A stretch of DNA of 64,000 nt from Paenibacillus sp. (GCF_035645195.1 NZ_DASQNA010000007.1:248001-312000); one strand, 5' to 3'. Numbered from the stretch's first letter, positions 34,702 to 46,997 are shown. The notes: generated from the letters alone by a model not told the origin. Program-made: numbers and translations.

Positions 34702-35964
34702 TCAGCCCTTCCCGTATTTCTCGATCGCCCGGCGCAGCGCGGGATGCGAGGCGGCGTGCGCCTCGAGCGGGATGCCCTGCACGGCGGCCTCCCAAGCGAG
34801 CCGCATGCTCTCGAAGCCCGCGGCCGGGCCGTCCGGATGCGCGAGCATGCCGCCGCCCGCCAGATGCATCAGGTCGACGCTGCGCAGCGCCTCGTACGTC
34901 GCGTGCGCCGTGCCGGCCCACTGCATCGACGACACGACCGGCATCGTCTCGTAGCCGCCGAACATCGGCGTCGCGCACGCGCGGATCGACCGGACGACCG
35001 ATTCGTTCGATTCGTAAAATTTGCTGTTCAATCCGTTCACGTGCAGATGATCCGCGCCGGCCAACCGGCACAGCTTCTGGTACGCCGTGAACGACATGCC
35101 GAGCGCCGGCGAGCGGGTCAGCATGCCCCACTGGTTGCGATGGCCGTGGATCGGCACTTCGCTGAACTCGTTCAAGTACGCGAGACCGGCGAGGCCGATG
35201 CTCAGAATGCTCACCATGACGCACGTGCCGCCCGAGCGGACGACCAGATCGTGGTTCCGCTTCAGCTCGCCGATCTCCCCCGTGATGTTGAACGCGTACA
35301 TCAGCTTCCGACCGGTGGCGTCCGCGGCGCGCTCCACCGCTTCCGTCACCGCCTTCACCTTCGCCTCCAAAGGGGCGAACGGCGGGTTCGCGTTCAGCTC
35401 GTCGTCCTTCATGAAGTCGAGCCCGGCCCGCGCCAGCTTCTCGACGAGCTGCCCGAGCTCCTCCGGCGACAGCCCGATGCTCGGCTTCACGATCGTGCCG
35501 AGGATCGGCCGGTCGTACACGTCGACCAGCTTCCTCGTGCCCGCCGCGCCGAACTTCGGCCCCCGGTACGCGGCGGCGAAAGAAGGCGGCAGCTCCAAAT
35601 CTTCCAGCCTAAGACCCGACAGCTCCCGCAGCTCGTACAGATTGCCCGCCACGGCCGACATCAGATTCGGGATCGACGGGCCGAAGTTATGCAGCGGGAA
35701 CGATACGCGAACGAGCCCGCGGCGATACAAGCCGTCGTGGCCGGAGGGCGGCTTCGCCCCCGGCAGCGTCGGCGCGTCCAGCGGCTCCAGCTCCTCGATC
35801 CCCTCCACGACGGCGCCGTGCAGCTCCTTCAGCCGGTCCGTCTCGCCGGGGACGGCGGTGAACGTCCCCGTCGATTGCTCGCCGGCGATGACGGCGGCCG
35901 CGCGCTCAAGCGAGTACGGCGTCTCGACCAAATACGTCGCGATGACGCGCTCGTTCCTGCTCAT
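34702..35964 (-). CDS. RuBisCO-like protein (form IV), OiaX-like
   Basis: 420 residues with the RuBisCO large-subunit fold. The N-terminal domain has VIATYLVETPYSLERAAAVI. In the barrel, the strand-1 Lys is in ILGTIVKPSIGLSPEEL, and the carbamylated-Lys metal site is intact in GLDFMKDDELNANPPF. HGHRNQWGML follows, and the phosphate-binding glycines are in MHLAGGGMLAHPDGPAAG. An intact KDDE site shows an active enolase-type enzyme, but it is not a carbon-fixing form. With a DUF1537 kinase it resembles the 3-oxo-isoapionate-4-phosphate transcarboxylase/hydrolase OiaX; the methionine-salvage enolase MtnW is the alternative, but no other mtn genes are near. Overlaps the racemase gene by 4 bp. Confidence 0.88.
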   Translation of the reverse strand: MSRNERVIATYLVETPYSLERAAAVIAGEQSTGTFTAVPGETDRLKELHGAVVEGIEELEPLDAPTLPGAKPPSGHDGLYRRGLVRVSFPLHNFGPSIPNLMSAVAGNLYELRELSGLRLEDLELPPSFAAAYRGPKFGAAGTRKLVDVYDRPILGTIVKPSIGLSPEELGQLVEKLARAGLDFMKDDELNANPPFAPLEAKVKAVTEAVERAADATGRKLMYAFNITGEIGELKRNHDLVVRSGGTCVMVSILSIGLAGLAYLNEFSEVPIHGHRNQWGMLTRSPALGMSFTAYQKLCRLAGADHLHVNGLNSKFYESNESVVRSIRACATPMFGGYETMPVVSSMQWAGTAHATYEALRSVDLMHLAGGGMLAHPDGPAAGFESMRLAWEAAVQGIPLEAHAASHPALRRAIEKYGKG

Positions 35965-36632
35965 GCCAACCCCTCCAGCACCGCTTTCACGCGCTCTACG
36001 CCAAGGCGCGGCGAGGAGAGCACAGGCTTACCGATCGCTTCGCGAAGCTTCTGTTCCATACGCGCCATCGAGCCCTGCGCGAGCACGAGCACGTCGGCTT
36101 CCGCCGCGACGCGCACCGCGGTTTCGAGCAGCAGCCGGTCGTGCTCCTCCGGCCGCCCGGACACGAGCGCGTCGAACGCGCCAGCCGCAAGGCCGTCGAC
36201 CAAAGCGACGGAACGGCCCGCGGCGTCGGCGTGACGCTGAATGAGCCGCATCGTCGGCTCCAGCGTCGACGGCAGCGTCGCGAGCACGGCGATGCGGTCG
36301 TACTGCGCCGCGGCCTGCGCCGCCATCGCGTCGTCGATCTTGACGATCGGTACGCCGATGAGCCGCCGCGCGTCGTCGGCGACCTCGCCGACCGACGAGC
36401 ACGTATTCAAAATGACGTCGGCGCCCAGCTCTTCCGCGCTGTGATAATAGCCGACGAGCCGGCGGGCGACGGACGGCGGGATATGCCCCGCGCGCACGAC
36501 GTCGCCGATCAAGCTGTCATCGATAATGTTAACCAGTCGAACGTCCGGCAGCAGCTCCTGGAACACCGCCTTGAGCGGCTCCGCCAAGCCCTGCCCGGTA
36601 TAAACGGCTGCGACGGTTTTTTGCTTTTCCAT
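35961..36632 (-). CDS. Aspartate/glutamate/hydantoin racemase family protein
   Basis: 223 residues. The two-cysteine active site of the family is only half canonical: LGADVILNTCSSVGEVADDA holds the first Cys, whereas the second position, in EADVLVLAQGSMARMEQKL, has Ser/Gln rather than the usual C-T-E or L-G-C-T. The start is ATG at 36632 with GAAGGAGAGGG ahead; the longer frame has no site. Its stop overlaps the start of the RuBisCO-like gene (ATGA). It is first in the three-gene unit, so it should act on the same sugar-acid substrate or a related keto-acid, but the reaction cannot be named. Confidence 0.75.
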   Translation of the reverse strand: MEKQKTVAAVYTGQGLAEPLKAVFQELLPDVRLVNIIDDSLIGDVVRAGHIPPSVARRLVGYYHSAEELGADVILNTCSSVGEVADDARRLIGVPIVKIDDAMAAQAAAQYDRIAVLATLPSTLEPTMRLIQRHADAAGRSVALVDGLAAGAFDALVSGRPEEHDRLLLETAVRVAAEADVLVLAQGSMARMEQKLREAIGKPVLSSPRLGVERVKAVLEGLA

Positions 36633-36651
36633 ACGAATTCCCTCTCCTTCG

Positions 36652-36870
36652 TCATCGATAGTCGCCTTCGCGCATCGGCGCTTTGTCATACACCTTGCGG
36701 CCGCTGTACAGCGGCTTCTTCGTGCCTTTCGGCGTTATGCCGACGACGTCGTCGCCGCGCCATTCCGCCTCGAACGTCTGGCCGACCGCGTTCTCGATCG
36801 TCTTGCGAATGCTAATCGGGAACTCGACCGTAATGCGCTCCCCGGCCTGCGCGGACCGAGCAGCAAGCAA
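36652..36870 (-). pseudogene. C-terminal gene remnant, family unassigned
   Basis: The frame encodes about 70 residues (ERITVEFPISIRKTIENAVG, then FEAEWRGDDVVGITPKG and KKPLYSGRKVYDKAP) with protein-like composition and good codon use. It has no ribosome binding site or ATG, and a TAA stands two codons upstream of the first possible start (TTG). It reads like the tail of a larger, perhaps carbohydrate-related, protein whose front was deleted. It lies between the AraC-type response regulator and the racemase gene. Confidence 0.5.
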
Positions 36871-36906
36871 TGTTTATTCACCCAGCGGCTCGGCTCCCGT
36901 CCGTGA

Positions 36907-38523
36907 CTAGGATCGCGGCGCTCCTAGCTCCTCGGGTTTGCCGCGTGCGGCGGCGGATTCCCTGAATTCGCCGATCGTCATGCCGGTTTTCTTTTTGAAA
37001 ATTTGACTGAAGTACCGGTAATCCTCGTACCCTACCATCTGGGCGATTTCGTAATTTTTGTAGGTTTCCAGCTTCATCAGCGCTTTCGCTTTCTCGATGC
37101 GCACGTCCGTCAAATAATCGACGAAGTTGCGCCCGGTCGACTTCTTGAACAGCCGGCTGAGGTAATCCGGGTTCATGTAATGCATGGCGGAAATCGTCTG
37201 CATCGACAACGGCTGATCGTAGTGCGCGGCGATCCATTTCTCCACCTCGCGCACGATGCGATCCCCCTGCTTCTCTCCCGAGCGGTTGTAATGCGCGAGC
37301 AGCGCCGGCAGCAGCTCCTTCTCGAACAGCGCCCGCAGCGAGTCGGGATCGTTCCTCCGCGCGATCGCTTCGGCGCAGGCGGCGGGAGACTTGCCCGCCA
37401 CGGCGTCGAACCGGGCGCCCCCCTCCCGCAGCTGCTTCTCGATCGAATGCAGCAGCACGTTCGCGCCGCGCTGCATCGAATCGACGGTCGAGCCGGGCGT
37501 CGTCAGCCGGGCGAACAGCGCGTCGAAATATTCGGCCGCCACGCCCGGGTTGCCCGTTTGGAGCGCGAGCAAGAACGAATGCTCCGCTTCCGTCGGATAC
37601 GCGCCCCCGGCGGACGGCGAAGGCGGATAGCCCAGCAGCGCGCCGAACGCGTGCAGCGGCCTATGCAGCAGGGCGACGCGCGCCTCGCGGTACGCCTGCC
37701 GCAGCTCCGCGGCGCTTTTCCAGCCGCCTACGCCGAAGCTGAAGGACGGCGCGCCTTCGAGCTGCTTCGAGAGCTGCTGCAGCAGCGCGCCCAACCGCTG
37801 AAGGCCGGCTTCGTCCGGCTTCTCCGCGGCCAGGGCGAGCACGAACTCCCCGGTCTCGGTCGGCGCGGCGGTCGCGAAGAAGTCCCACCGTCCTTCGAAG
37901 AGGAACGGCTTCTCCTTCTCGAGCCGGTCCCGGACCGAGCGGAGCAGCTCGCCGATGCAGCCGCCGTTACCGAACGCATCCGGCAGTCCGGCGATCGCGA
38001 GCGTGCGCCCGACGGACCACCAGGCGGGCAGCTCGCCGGCCGGGGGCGGCGCGGGCTCGGCGGCGTCCGCGTCGCTCGGGCGGAACAGGACGCGCCGCAG
38101 CCACTCCTCCCGGTGATCGAGGGAAGCCCGCCGCTCGCGGCGATCCCGCTCGTCGAGCTCGGCGACCGCCTTCTCGAGCACGGCGTGAAGCTCCTCCTTC
38201 TTCACGGGCTTCAGCAAATATTCGAACGCCCGGTTCCGGATCGCCTCCCGCGTATATTCGAAGTCCGAATAGCCGCTGACCACGATCGTGATCGTGTCCG
38301 GCAAGTCGCGGTTCAGCATGCCGAGCAGCTGCCGCCCGTCGAGGCCCGGCATCCGCATATCCAAGAAGAGAATGTCCGGCTTCACGCGCAGCGCTTCTTC
38401 GTAGCCTTCGACGCCGTCCGCCGCTTCGCCGGACAGCTCGAGTCCGAACCGCTCCCACGGAATGAGCTGGATCAGCCCTTGACGCACCCATCGTTCGTCG
38501 TCGACGATCATCGTTTTCCGCAT
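36907..38523 (-). CDS. YesN-type response regulator with AraC DNA-binding domain
   Basis: 538 residues. The receiver domain (1-120) has acidic MIVDDERWVRQGL, phospho-Asp in DILFLDMRMPGLDGRQL and Lys in FEYLLKPVKKEEL. A poorly conserved middle (130-430) follows. The C-terminal double helix-turn-helix (about 435-525) has SMQTISAMHYMNPDYLSRLF and IAQMVGYEDYRYFSQIFKKK. GGAGGTGG precedes ATG at 38523. It is the partner of the YesM-type kinase on the other side of the ABC transporter genes and should switch on the transporter when the sugar is sensed. Confidence 0.92.
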   Translation of the reverse strand: MRKTMIVDDERWVRQGLIQLIPWERFGLELSGEAADGVEGYEEALRVKPDILFLDMRMPGLDGRQLLGMLNRDLPDTITIVVSGYSDFEYTREAIRNRAFEYLLKPVKKEELHAVLEKAVAELDERDRRERRASLDHREEWLRRVLFRPSDADAAEPAPPPAGELPAWWSVGRTLAIAGLPDAFGNGGCIGELLRSVRDRLEKEKPFLFEGRWDFFATAAPTETGEFVLALAAEKPDEAGLQRLGALLQQLSKQLEGAPSFSFGVGGWKSAAELRQAYREARVALLHRPLHAFGALLGYPPSPSAGGAYPTEAEHSFLLALQTGNPGVAAEYFDALFARLTTPGSTVDSMQRGANVLLHSIEKQLREGGARFDAVAGKSPAACAEAIARRNDPDSLRALFEKELLPALLAHYNRSGEKQGDRIVREVEKWIAAHYDQPLSMQTISAMHYMNPDYLSRLFKKSTGRNFVDYLTDVRIEKAKALMKLETYKNYEIAQMVGYEDYRYFSQIFKKKTGMTIGEFRESAAARGKPEELGAPRS

Positions 38524-38589
38524 GCTTCCACCTCCGCCTTCCCCTCGCTTCGGAGCCGGACCTTGAGGCACAAGGCCCGGCCGCGCAGC

Positions 38590-39411
38590 TCACCCCTTCA
38601 GGGAGCCCGCGGTCAATCCATCGATGATATAGCGTTGAAGCAGCAAGTACACGACCAATACCGGCGTCACGACCATGACCATAAAGGCGAACACGACGCC
38701 CCAGTTCGTGCTGTACATCGTCACGAAATTAAACACCTGCATGACGATCGTCCATTTCGTACTGTCCGTCATGAGATAGAACGGCCCGAAGAAATCGTTC
38801 CACACCGACACCATCACCACGATCGTGACCGTAATGAGCACCGTGACGAGCAGCGGCAGCACGATGCTCCAGTACAGCCGGAAAAATCCGCAGCCCTCCA
38901 GCAGCGCCGCTTCGTCGAGCTCTCGCGGAATCGATTTCATAAAGCCGACGAGCAGGAAGACGGCGAACGGCAGCAGCACGGCCGTGTAGTACATCACAAG
39001 GCTGAAATACGTGCCTTTGATATGGAGATCTCCCATCAGCTTGATCGTCGGCACGATCGAGACGGGCACGATGAGACCCAGGATGAACATGTAAAACACG
39101 GCCCGCACGAACTTCGTATCCCTGCGCTGAATGACGAACGCCGCCATGGACGCGAACAGGTTGACGCAAAACACGGTCAGGCCGGAGATCAAAATGCTGT
39201 TTTTAAACCCGCGGACGATGTTCCCGGTCTTGAACACCTCCAAGTAATTTTCGAACTGCCACGAAGACGGCAGCGTCAGCTGGAAAAGCGCCGACTCCCG
39301 AATGTCCTTGAAGGAGTTGATCAGAATGAGCAGGAACGGGACGAGAATGACGAGCGCGCACAATATCGCGATCGTCTCCAGCGCGAGAAGCCGCATGCGA
39401 TTCGCCGTCAC
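38590..39411 (-). CDS. Carbohydrate ABC transporter permease (MalG/YesQ type)
   Basis: 273 residues with six hydrophobic helices. The EAA loop contacting the ATPase is at about 180-200 (IPRELDEAALLEGCGFFRLY). The C-terminus ends RYIIDGLTAGSLKG, typical of the MalG half of CUT1 importers. It starts within the stop of the partner permease (ATGA overlap at 39408-39411). No ATP-binding subunit is encoded here; as in other Firmicute CUT1 systems, a shared MsmX-like ATPase encoded elsewhere is expected. Confidence 0.93.
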   Translation of the reverse strand: MTANRMRLLALETIAILCALVILVPFLLILINSFKDIRESALFQLTLPSSWQFENYLEVFKTGNIVRGFKNSILISGLTVFCVNLFASMAAFVIQRRDTKFVRAVFYMFILGLIVPVSIVPTIKLMGDLHIKGTYFSLVMYYTAVLLPFAVFLLVGFMKSIPRELDEAALLEGCGFFRLYWSIVLPLLVTVLITVTIVVMVSVWNDFFGPFYLMTDSTKWTIVMQVFNFVTMYSTNWGVVFAFMVMVVTPVLVVYLLLQRYIIDGLTAGSLKG

Positions 39412-40277
39412 ATCTCCACCTCCCTTTTCTTCATCGCCATGAGCACCGGAACGCCGACCAACGTCACGAGCGCGAACAGCACGAGGTTGACCGCCGTCGC
39501 ATACCCGAATTCGCCGGAGCTGAACATGCTGCGGATGTACGTGTAAAACACTTCGGTCGTGTAGCCCGGTCCGCCTTCCGTCAGCGCCATGACCATTTCG
39601 AACACCTTCATCGAGCTGATCATCGACAGCAGCACGTTGACGGTGAACGCCGGCGCGAGCAGCGGGAATACGATGTGGCGGAAGCGGCTCCAGTAATTCG
39701 CTCCGTCGATCGAAGCGCTTTCCGTTAAATCTTTAGGAATGAACTGCAGGCCGGCCAGATACACGACCATCGCGAACCCGGCCACCTTCCAGATATCTGT
39801 CACAATGATGGAAAACAGCGCGTACTTCGGATCGTTCAGCCAGTCCTGCGCGAGCGTAGACAGGCCGATGCCGTGAAGAAACCGGTTGACGATGCCGTGC
39901 TCGGGATGGTAAATCGCCCGGAAAATGTAGCCGATCACGAGCGGAGCGATGACGTAAGGCATAAAGAAAATGGTGCGAAGCACGTTTTTCGTTTTCAACG
40001 CCTCGTTCATCACGAGCGCGAGGGCGAGGCCGACGACGTTTTGCAGCACCGTGACGCACGCCGCGAACACCAGCGTGTTTTGCAGGGCCGTTTTGAGCCG
40101 GGGCTCTTGGAAGAGCGCCGCGTAATTGTCCCATCCGATAAATTTGATTTCGTCTGCGTTAATGTTCCAATCCGTAAAGCTGTAGTACACTCCGATCGCG
40201 GTCGGCGTCATGAAGAACAGCAGAAACACCGCGAGCGCGGGAAACAAAAAGTACAACGGATATCGATACCCGCCCAT
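39408..40277 (-). CDS. Sugar ABC transporter permease (MalF/YesP type)
   Basis: 289 residues with six membrane helices, starting MGGYRYPLYFLFPALAVFLL and ending KKREVEM. The EAA loop appears as IPKDLTESASIDGANYWSRF. ATG at 40277 with GGGAGGGG ahead is chosen over an in-frame start 15 bp upstream. Partner of the MalG-type permease. It follows the binding-protein gene after a GC-rich intercistronic hairpin. Confidence 0.93.
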   Translation of the reverse strand: MGGYRYPLYFLFPALAVFLLFFMTPTAIGVYYSFTDWNINADEIKFIGWDNYAALFQEPRLKTALQNTLVFAACVTVLQNVVGLALALVMNEALKTKNVLRTIFFMPYVIAPLVIGYIFRAIYHPEHGIVNRFLHGIGLSTLAQDWLNDPKYALFSIIVTDIWKVAGFAMVVYLAGLQFIPKDLTESASIDGANYWSRFRHIVFPLLAPAFTVNVLLSMISSMKVFEMVMALTEGGPGYTTEVFYTYIRSMFSSGEFGYATAVNLVLFALVTLVGVPVLMAMKKREVEM

Positions 40278-40306
40278 GCCGTCCCCTCCCATCTAAGCTG
40301 CTTAGG

Positions 40307-40336
40307 GCCGCCGGCCGGAACGTCCGGCCGGCAGCC
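40307..40336 (-). other. Intercistronic stem-loop after the binding-protein gene
   Basis: GCCGGCCGGA (40310-40319) pairs with TCCGGCCGGC (40323-40332) with a 3-base apex, without a T-run. Such hairpins often protect the binding-protein mRNA and lower read-through into the permease genes. Confidence 0.55.
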
Positions 40337-40373
40337 TCAGCTCCGCAGCGGCGAGTCGCAGAAGTAGCGGCCG

Positions 40374-41753
40374 TTATTCGAAGCCGGGCAGTCTCTTCGC
40401 TTTGCCGTCCTTCTCGTAGTTCGCGGAGAACTCTTGAATCGCTGCGTCGATGTCGCCGTTGATGAAGAACGTCTGCAGCGTCTTCTGCAGGTCGGCGAAC
40501 GTCGGGGACAGCCGGTTTTGCACGTTGATCTGCGCTTTGCCTGCGTCGATGAACGTCTGCACCGTCTCCTGCACCGGGTACAACGTGCTCTTGGCGTCTT
40601 TGAAAATCGGAATGCCCGGATTCGTCGCGTAGTACAGATCCACCATTTCCGGGGACACCATGAACTTGACGAGCTCGACGGCCGCTTCGGCGTTTTTCGC
40701 GTCTTTCGGAATCATCAGCTGGTTCGGCGGCGTCAGCAGCGCCGTGCCTTCGTCCGTCGCGGACGGGAACGGGAAGAAGCCGATGCTGTTCGTGACGAAC
40801 TCTTTCCCGAATTTCTTCTCCAGCTGCGGGATGATGCCGTCCAGCATGAACGCCATCGCGACTTTGCCTTCGCCCATCAGGTTTTGCATCTCGTCGAACG
40901 TGCCGGCGAGCGTGTTGTCTTGGTACAACCCAAGCTCCTTAAGCTCTTTGGACTTCGCGAACAAGTCCCGAACCGCGGGGATGTCCGCGAGCTTCAGCTG
41001 ATTCGTGTCCAGCTTCTTGACGCCGTCCGGCCCGATTTCTTGGTCGACGTAGGACACCCAGCCCGTCAAGTAGAAAATTTGCGGCGGCCAGCCGTCCTTC
41101 ACGCCTTCGTAGATCGGGGTAATGCCTGCGGCTTTGATTTTCTTCGCGATCTCGAGGAAATCCGCGTAGTTTTTCGGCGGCTCGACGCCGACCTGCGCGA
41201 AGACGTCTTTGTTGTAATACACGCCCATCATGCCCGTCGCGCCGAACGGCACGCCGTAAATTTTCCCGTCGGTCGTCGTCTGGAACTCTTTAATGTTCGG
41301 CAGCACGCGATCCCAAACGCCGGCTTCGCCGGACCATTCGTACAGCGTCTCTTCCGCGCGCAGCTTGATGTTCTGCTTCGTGCCCGGCTGCATCAGGAAC
41401 AAATCCGGGAAGTCGCCGGTAGAGAACCGCGTTTTCATCATGTTGTCGAAATCGCCGCCCGGCAGCGCTTGCAGTTCGATCTTGTTGCCGGTTTGCTTCG
41501 TGTACTCTTCGAAAATTTTGTTGTACGGCGTCGCGTCGACCGTGTTCGCGATGACGAAGGTCAGCGTGACCGGATCCTTTTTCTTTTCCGGTTCCGGCGC
41601 CGGCGCCGGGGCCGACTCCTTGGCTTGGCCGCCGTCCGACGCCGCGGGCGCGGTCGATGCGTTCGTATCTCCCCCCGCGCCGCCGCCGCAGCCGGCTACG
41701 AAGCCGACGGCAAGGACGATGAGCAGCAAAAATACCAGTTTGACTTGTTTCAT
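40374..41753 (-). CDS. Extracellular sugar-binding lipoprotein of the ABC importer
   Basis: 459 residues. A lipoprotein signal (LVFLLLIVLAVGFVAGCGGG) has lipobox VAGC with Cys near residue 22, then an Ala/Pro/Lys linker and a family 1 binding-protein fold (VTLTFVIANTVDATPYNKIF, DLFLMQPGTKQNIKL, GVPFGATGMMGVYYNKDVFA, MMPKDAKNAEAAVELVKFM-like segment near 370). ATG at 41753 follows GGGGGG with correct spacing; the frame open to 41819 is not used. It delivers a carbohydrate to the two permeases. A cre-like site overlaps its promoter. Confidence 0.93.
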   Translation of the reverse strand: MKQVKLVFLLLIVLAVGFVAGCGGGAGGDTNASTAPAASDGGQAKESAPAPAPEPEKKKDPVTLTFVIANTVDATPYNKIFEEYTKQTGNKIELQALPGGDFDNMMKTRFSTGDFPDLFLMQPGTKQNIKLRAEETLYEWSGEAGVWDRVLPNIKEFQTTTDGKIYGVPFGATGMMGVYYNKDVFAQVGVEPPKNYADFLEIAKKIKAAGITPIYEGVKDGWPPQIFYLTGWVSYVDQEIGPDGVKKLDTNQLKLADIPAVRDLFAKSKELKELGLYQDNTLAGTFDEMQNLMGEGKVAMAFMLDGIIPQLEKKFGKEFVTNSIGFFPFPSATDEGTALLTPPNQLMIPKDAKNAEAAVELVKFMVSPEMVDLYYATNPGIPIFKDAKSTLYPVQETVQTFIDAGKAQINVQNRLSPTFADLQKTLQTFFINGDIDAAIQEFSANYEKDGKAKRLPGFE

Positions 41754-41792
41754 CGGGATAACCCCCCACTGATTGGAATCGCTTACATCCCA

Positions 41793-41812
41793 ATTATAAG
41801 CAAGCGCTTTCG
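41793..41812 (-). promoter_or_regulatory. -10 element and cre-like site of the ABC importer
   Basis: Perfect TATAAT (41793-41798, minus strand) with CGAAAGCGCTTGCT (41799-41812) immediately upstream, i.e. inside the -35/-10 spacer. It matches the CcpA site consensus TGAAAGCGCTTTCA at 11 of 14 positions. Glucose repression of the importer is inferred. Confidence 0.55.
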
Positions 41813-41837
41813 CGGGCAATATGGATGATTTCGACTC

Positions 41838-43703
41838 CTAGTGTTGAATATTTCGACTCGCCGCCGGCAGCGTCTGCTCGGATGGCCGCGCGTCCTCCGG
41901 GAGCGTCAGCGACACCTCGGTGCCCTCGTTCGGCGCGCTTTCGACCGTCAGCGAGAATCGTTCCCCGAGCCTAATGGCGTAGCGGGCGTAGACGTTCCGC
42001 AGCCCGAGGCCCAGCAGCCGCCTGCCCGTCCCGGCGCCGCGATCCGAGTACAGCGGCTTGTACAGCTCCTCCCGGAGCGCTTCGAGCCGCTCGGGCGGCA
42101 TGCCGACCCCGTCGTCGGCGACCGCGATTCGCACCGCGCCGCCTTCCCGCTTCGCCGTCAGCCGGATGACGCCTCGGCCCCGCTTTCGTTCGATGCCGTG
42201 GAACACCGCGTTCTCGACGAGCGGCTGCAGCGTCATCTTGATTAAGGGGAAGCCGAGCAGTTCTTCCTCGACGTCCGTCTCGTACCCCAGCTTGTCTTCG
42301 AAACGAATTTGCTGGATGTTCATGTACGAATCGATTTGCTCCAGCTCGTCCCGCAGCGTGACCATCCCGTCCCCGCCGCCGCGCAGGTTGTATCGGAACA
42401 TGTCCGCCAGCGACTGGGCCATGCGCCCGATATCCTGCACGCCGTAATAATCGGCCTGCGCCCGAACGATATCCAGCGTGTTGTACAGAAAATGAGGATT
42501 GATTTGCGAGTACAGCATCGCGAGCTCCGCTTCCTGCAGCTTGATTTGATGGATATACTTCGATTCGATCAAGTGCTGCAGCTCGCTCTGCATTTCATTG
42601 AAGTTCGTGGCGATGCGGCCGATTTCGTCGTTCCGAAACACGGGCGCCCGCTCCGAAAAATCTCCCCGTTTCACCCGGCTGACCGATTTGTACAAACTTA
42701 GAATCGGCTTCGCGATGCGGCGGCCGAAATACAGGGAGATGAGACCCGTCAGCGCGAACGCGGCGATCGCCGTCAAGAAGGTGGCCGTCTTGATGCGCTC
42801 CAGCGGACCGGTAATTTCGGATTTCGGCGTGACGAGCACCGTTTTCCAACCGGAATACTCCGAGTGCGTATAGAACACTAGCGCCTCCGCGTCCCCCGTT
42901 CCCCACCAGAACTTGCCGGTCCCCTGCGCGATACGCGCCAGAAGCTCCGGATCCGCGGCTTCCGCCCGCTCCGGATCGGACAAGTACACCGGAAGGTTGC
43001 GTTCGTTCAAAATCATGAGCAAGCTTCGCTCGGACACGTGATTGTTGCGGCTGATGCGTCGAAACAGCTCGTTGCTGTATTCCACGCGGACGACGATGAA
43101 GTCGTCCGGATTGGCGAAATCGCGAATAAGGATCGACGAGCTGTACGCCGCGTTCTCCGGCGCCCCTGCGTCTTGAATCGGTCCGCTGAAATGAACCTTC
43201 CCGAATTTCGCCACCGTTTTCCGATACCATTCCTGCCCCAGCACCTGCTCGGCCGTCCACGGCCGGCGGTTGTCCGATGCGTTCAGCAGCTGCCCGTCGT
43301 CCGCGTAAATTTGAAACCGAATGAAGCCTTCGATCGGCGTCGTGTTGAAGCTTTTCAAATATAAATCGCCCAGCTGCTGACGGAACAAAAATTTCTCCTG
43401 CTCCGCCATTTCGTCGTAATCGTTGATGCCGTCGATGTAGCGCTGATCGTAATACGGAGCAAGCAGCAGGTATCGCTTGTTTCGGAAATCGTTGTCCATG
43501 CTGAGCTCGATTTGCCGTCCGATCTGAAAATTCGCCTGTTCCGCCTGCTCGGACACCTGCCGATTGGAAATATAAAACGACACGGCGCCGACCGATGCGA
43601 TGCATATCAAAATGATGAGGAAATAACTGAGGAAGAGCACCATGCGGATGCGGGAGAACACCGATGCGAGCTTGGTCCACCCCGCGGCGAGCGAGCGTAT
43701 CAT
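41838..43703 (-). CDS. YesM-type sensor histidine kinase
   Basis: 621 residues. Helix 1 at about 22-45, a large extracellular Cache-type sensor, helix 2 at about 305-325 (TAIAAFALTGLISLYFGRRI), HAMP, then the His_kinase domain with MLYSQINPHFLYNTLDIVRA (phospho-His in NPHFLYN) and an ATPase domain with PLVENAVFHGIERKRG, VADDGVGMPPE and GLGLRNVYARY. This LytS/YesM architecture pairs with AraC-type regulators such as the one at 36907-38523. The order kinase, binding protein, permeases, regulator is standard for Paenibacillus sugar loci. It has an independent 3' neighbour promoter. Confidence 0.92.
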   Translation of the reverse strand: MIRSLAAGWTKLASVFSRIRMVLFLSYFLIILICIASVGAVSFYISNRQVSEQAEQANFQIGRQIELSMDNDFRNKRYLLLAPYYDQRYIDGINDYDEMAEQEKFLFRQQLGDLYLKSFNTTPIEGFIRFQIYADDGQLLNASDNRRPWTAEQVLGQEWYRKTVAKFGKVHFSGPIQDAGAPENAAYSSSILIRDFANPDDFIVVRVEYSNELFRRISRNNHVSERSLLMILNERNLPVYLSDPERAEAADPELLARIAQGTGKFWWGTGDAEALVFYTHSEYSGWKTVLVTPKSEITGPLERIKTATFLTAIAAFALTGLISLYFGRRIAKPILSLYKSVSRVKRGDFSERAPVFRNDEIGRIATNFNEMQSELQHLIESKYIHQIKLQEAELAMLYSQINPHFLYNTLDIVRAQADYYGVQDIGRMAQSLADMFRYNLRGGGDGMVTLRDELEQIDSYMNIQQIRFEDKLGYETDVEEELLGFPLIKMTLQPLVENAVFHGIERKRGRGVIRLTAKREGGAVRIAVADDGVGMPPERLEALREELYKPLYSDRGAGTGRRLLGLGLRNVYARYAIRLGERFSLTVESAPNEGTEVSLTLPEDARPSEQTLPAASRNIQH

Positions 43704-43794
43704 GATGAACGTCTACCTGCCTTTCGTCGATAACGGAGCCTCACCGATTACACCCATTCTATCGGATCTTCGCATGCGGCGGAAGCGAAACCGG

Positions 43795-43841
43795 GAATAA
43801 AGAACACTCCTGCGTTCTAGTAGAAGAATCGCAGGAGTGTT
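43795..43841 (-). terminator. Terminator of the beta-galactosidase gene
   Basis: AACACTCCTGCG (43803-43814) pairs with CGCAGGAGTGTT (43830-43841), with inner TTCT/AGAA pairs; the minus strand continues CTTTATTC. Confidence 0.75.
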
Positions 43842-43852
43842 CCGGACGCTTG

Positions 43853-46960
<3,108 letters not shown>

Positions 46961-46968
46961 CTACCTAT

Positions 46969-46982
46969 TGGTAGCGCTTTCT
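46969..46982. promoter_or_regulatory. cre-like site in the beta-galactosidase leader
   Basis: Minus strand AGAAAGCGCTACCA matches the CcpA consensus TGNAANCGNNNNCA at every fixed position but the first. It lies about 16 bp downstream of the -10, where CcpA acts as a roadblock. Confidence 0.6.
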
Positions 46983-46997
46983 TTTCCCCTACCTACC

